A DNA stretch of 8,259 nucleotides from CAYVBJ01 sp964415185 (GTDB lineage: Bacteria; Bacteroidota; Rhodothermia; Balneolales; Balneolaceae), in the NCBI GenBank assembly GCA_964415185.1, contig CAYPZI010000129.1, positions 1 through 8,259 on the forward strand. Reading direction: 5' to 3'. Below the pieces are notes generated by a model, which searched no databases, was not told where the DNA came from, and saw only the letters and a list, made by a program, of their open reading frames with translations. Position 1 is the stretch's first letter, and every line of letters begins with the position of its first letter. The translations under genes and the position numbers were made by a program. Positions 6,274 to 8,259 of this stretch are shown here, piece after piece.

Positions 6274-6287
6274 TTCTGATAACAGAA
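6274..6287 (-). repeat. Small hairpin just after the E2 stop codon
   Basis: TTCTG and CAGAA are 5-bp arms around a 4-base loop, starting 1 base after the E2 stop (6291-6289) on the transcribed strand. There is no adjacent U-run, so it is a poor intrinsic terminator. This agrees with transcription running on from the E2 gene into panC, possibly with some attenuation or 3'-end protection. Confidence 0.25.
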
Positions 6288-6288
6288 A

Positions 6289-8073
6289 TCAAATTGCACG
6301 ATTGGAATCGAAATTCTCAAGCAGTTCTTTAACGCGATTGAGAAAGGCGCCGCCATGAGCCCCGTCAATAATCCTGTGATCGTAACTCATAGTCAGGTAC
6401 ATTTTCTGCCGTATGCCGATTACATCTCCGTGTTCGGTCTCAAGCACAACCGGCCGTTTTTCAATGACACCTGTTCCGAGTATGGCTACCTGTGGCTGAT
6501 TGATAATCGGAGTCCCCATCAAATTCCCGACACTGCCATAGTTGGTTAGCGTGATGGTTCCGCCGACAAGATCATCCGGAGTCAGATTTTTTTCTCTTGC
6601 TTTATCAGCAACTGAATGTACCTCACGGGCAAGCCCCGACAAGTTCAGTTCATGTGCGTTTTTGATGACGGGTACAATCAAGCCGCCTTTTCCACCCTCT
6701 CCAAGAGCAACAGCCAGGCCAAAATTGATATCTCGCTTAACGATGATCTCATCTCCGTCAACCGAACTGTTAATAAGCGGGAACTCCCTGATAGCCTGGA
6801 TAAAGGCTTCAATAAAGATAGGCGTATATGTAAGTTTGATCCCGTTTTGTTCCTGGAATTTTCGTTTATTGGCCTCCCTCCATTTCACTACATTGGTGAC
6901 ATCCACATCACTGAAAGTGGTTACATGGGCCGAGGTCTGCTTGGATTTGACCATATGCTCCGCAATCATTTTGCGCATGCGGTCCATCTTAATAATTTCA
7001 ACATTATCGTCTGGCCTGGTTACACTCAGTTCACCTGCAGTAATCTTTCCTTTTTTCGCTGCTTCAGATGTTCTCGCTTTTTCAGTAGCCGGTTTAGTTA
7101 GTTTTTCTTTTTCGGTTGATGCCGCCGTTTTTCCGGTTTTCCTTTCCTCCACGTATGCCAGGATATCGTGTTTTGAAACGCGTCCGCCCTGGCCGCTACC
7201 TTCAATCGATTCGAGCTCTTCCTGGCTGATTCTTTCTTCTTTTGCAATCGAACGGACCAGGGGCGAATAAAAGCGTCCGTCACTGCCTTCGCGTTGCGGT
7301 TCCGTACCGCCGGTAGTTACAGGCTCGGGCTCAGACTCTTTACTTTTACCGTTGGTTGAAGCCGGCGCGGATTTTTCTTCTTTGGCCTCTTTTTCCTCTT
7401 TTTTAGCAGCTTTGCCTGATGAGGCTTTTCCTGTGGTAACAATGGCTATGGGCTGGCCCACTTCTACGGTCTCGCCTGCTTCAACCAGCATTTCGGCGAG
7501 TGTGCCCGCTTCGGGTGACGGTACTTCCGTATCTACCTTATCCGTGGCTATTTCAAGCAACGGCTCATCTACCTCAACCTTGTCGCCAACCTCTTTCAGC
7601 CATTCAATTACCTCCCCTTCCATAACGGATTCACCCATCTGGGGCATCACAATTTCGATACGCTCGCTTTCTTCGGTGCCGCCTTCATCTTCAACTTCGG
7701 CTTCGGCTTCTTCTTTGCTTTTTTCACTTTTTTCAGCTTTCATTTCTTCAGCTTCAGCTTTTTTCTCTTCCTTCTCTTTCTCTTTTTCAGCTTTTCCGTC
7801 TCCACTGCCGGTGACACTTTTTGCCTTTTCAGGGTCCGTTTCAATAATAGCAATAGGCTGTCCGACTTCTATGGTTTCGTCCGCCTCGACAAGGATTTCA
7901 ATAAGAACACCGGATTCGGGCGAGGGCACTTCCGTATCCACTTTATCGGTTGCAATTTCGAGAAGAGTTTCATCTGTTTCAACAGTATCCCCGACACTTT
8001 TTACCCACTCGATTACTGTTCCTTCCATAACGGATTCGCCCATTTGGGGCATGACGACTTCAACCTTTGCCAT
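6289..8073 (-). CDS. 2-oxoacid dehydrogenase complex E2 subunit (dihydrolipoyl acyltransferase) with two lipoyl domains
   Basis: Core subunit of a 2-oxoacid dehydrogenase complex: its lipoyl arms take the acyl group from E1, and the catalytic domain passes it to CoA. The 594 residues hold, in order, lipoyl domain 1 (about 3-78, lipoyl K44 in ATDKVD), a long Glu/Lys-rich linker (80-137), lipoyl domain 2 (about 138-213, K179 in ATDKVD), a second linker, a peripheral E1/E3-binding domain (about 267-308, FYSPLVRSIAKEERI), and the acyltransferase domain (about 355-590) with TLTNYGSVG, TPIINQPQVAILGTG and the catalytic SYDHRIIDG (H566, D570). Two lipoyl domains and this C terminus recall the SucB/DlaT type of actinobacteria and the branched-chain-like E2 of Bacteroidota; whether it serves 2-oxoglutarate, pyruvate or branched-chain acids cannot be decided without the E1 genes. 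It is the first visible gene of the minus-strand E2-panC-panD series. The start fits lipoyl domain 1 exactly; no Shine-Dalgarno is seen. Confidence 0.95.
   Translation of the reverse strand: MAKVEVVMPQMGESVMEGTVIEWVKSVGDTVETDETLLEIATDKVDTEVPSPESGVLIEILVEADETIEVGQPIAIIETDPEKAKSVTGSGDGKAEKEKEKEEKKAEAEEMKAEKSEKSKEEAEAEVEDEGGTEESERIEIVMPQMGESVMEGEVIEWLKEVGDKVEVDEPLLEIATDKVDTEVPSPEAGTLAEMLVEAGETVEVGQPIAIVTTGKASSGKAAKKEEKEAKEEKSAPASTNGKSKESEPEPVTTGGTEPQREGSDGRFYSPLVRSIAKEERISQEELESIEGSGQGGRVSKHDILAYVEERKTGKTAASTEKEKLTKPATEKARTSEAAKKGKITAGELSVTRPDDNVEIIKMDRMRKMIAEHMVKSKQTSAHVTTFSDVDVTNVVKWREANKRKFQEQNGIKLTYTPIFIEAFIQAIREFPLINSSVDGDEIIVKRDINFGLAVALGEGGKGGLIVPVIKNAHELNLSGLAREVHSVADKAREKNLTPDDLVGGTITLTNYGSVGNLMGTPIINQPQVAILGTGVIEKRPVVLETEHGDVIGIRQKMYLTMSYDHRIIDGAHGGAFLNRVKELLENFDSNRAI
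7758..7788 (+). repeat. 31-bp uninterrupted homopyrimidine tract within the E2 linker
   Basis: On the plus strand every base from 7758 to 7788 is C or T, so the E2 coding strand is pure purine here and encodes a run of K and E codons. The surrounding 7690-7800 stretch is also strongly pyrimidine-rich. Such tracts can slip or form triplex structure, but the amino-acid bias of the linker explains it without any further function. Confidence 0.6.
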
Positions 8074-8259
8074 GATAAATAATTTGTTTGTAAGCGTTTT
8101 TTTGAATTAACAAGATAGGGAATAAAAATCGAAATAAATGAGTTCAGATCAAAATGTGTGACGGAATTGTTACGGTCGTTTCAACTGTTTTATCACAAGA
8201 TTTTTAAATGGAGCATCAGATAAGATTTAGAATTTGATGGCCAGAGACTGTCCTTGTCA
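8074..8259. other. Upstream region of the E2 gene and undecided edge of a neighbouring gene
   Basis: The 5' untranslated region and probably the promoter of the E2 gene lie here on the minus strand, but I could not name a convincing -35/-10 or Bacteroidota -33/-7 pair. At the right edge two readings are possible. On the minus strand a gene could end at 8216 with the visible tail TRTVSGHQILNLI. On the plus strand a gene could begin at the ATG at 8237 with MARDCPC. Neither can be identified from so few residues. The first would place another gene 142 bp upstream of E2 on the same strand; the second would make this a divergent promoter region. Confidence 0.4.

Noticed and set aside
6542..7270. 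A 242-codon open frame on the plus strand
   Set aside because: It is antisense to the catalytic and peripheral-binding domains of E2, which carry clear motifs; its product looks like low-complexity shadow sequence.
7352..8110. A 252-codon Ser-rich open frame on the plus strand
   Set aside because: It is antisense to the E2 gene and its Ser/Ile/Thr repetition mirrors the lipoyl-domain duplication and the Glu/Lys linker. No domain or start signal supports it.
8216..8259. C-terminal end of a gene upstream of E2 on the minus strand
   Set aside because: Only 13 codons are visible and a competing plus-strand start (ATG at 8237) overlaps it, so no gene could be called.

Overview
The window looks like ordinary chromosomal housekeeping DNA from a Bacteroidota-type bacterium, most likely a member of the Balneolota/Rhodothermota side of that group. 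The assignment is an inference. It rests on a replicative polymerase alpha subunit with a DnaQ-like exonuclease fused at its N terminus (an arrangement known from Bacteroidota), the absence of Shine-Dalgarno sequences ahead of all six genes, and a moderately AT-leaning composition with very AT-rich intergenic DNA. No mobile element, CRISPR array, tRNA, rRNA or phage gene was seen.

Layout. Bases 1-2435 (minus strand) hold the first 811 codons of dnaE, cut by the left edge. A 273-bp divergent intergenic region (2436-2708), unusually rich in inverted repeats, separates it from a plus-strand lipoprotein of unknown function (2709-3359). After a 223-bp gap, which contains a possible structured leader (3513-3555), comes a plus-strand M20-family metallodipeptidase (3583-4953). 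It converges with panD, with only 5 bp between the two stop codons. From there rightwards everything reads on the minus strand: a 2-oxoacid dehydrogenase E2 subunit with two lipoyl domains (8073-6289), then panC (6228-5380), then panD (5366-4959). The last 186 bp (8074-8259) are the E2 upstream region plus an undecidable stub of a neighbouring gene.

How the genes fit together. PanD makes beta-alanine from aspartate and PanC joins it to pantoate, giving pantothenate, the precursor of coenzyme A. The E2 enzyme uses CoA as acyl acceptor. The order E2-panC-panD with short gaps and no clear terminator suggests one transcript linking CoA supply to a CoA-consuming complex (inference). DnaE, the lipoprotein and the peptidase have no evident functional link to that cluster.

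I did not find a convincing undescribed system. The points most worth a second look are the apparent loss of several metal ligands in the PHP domain of DnaE, the orphan lipoprotein with its palindrome-rich upstream region, the folded leader ahead of the peptidase, and the highly charged linker between the two E2 lipoyl domains.
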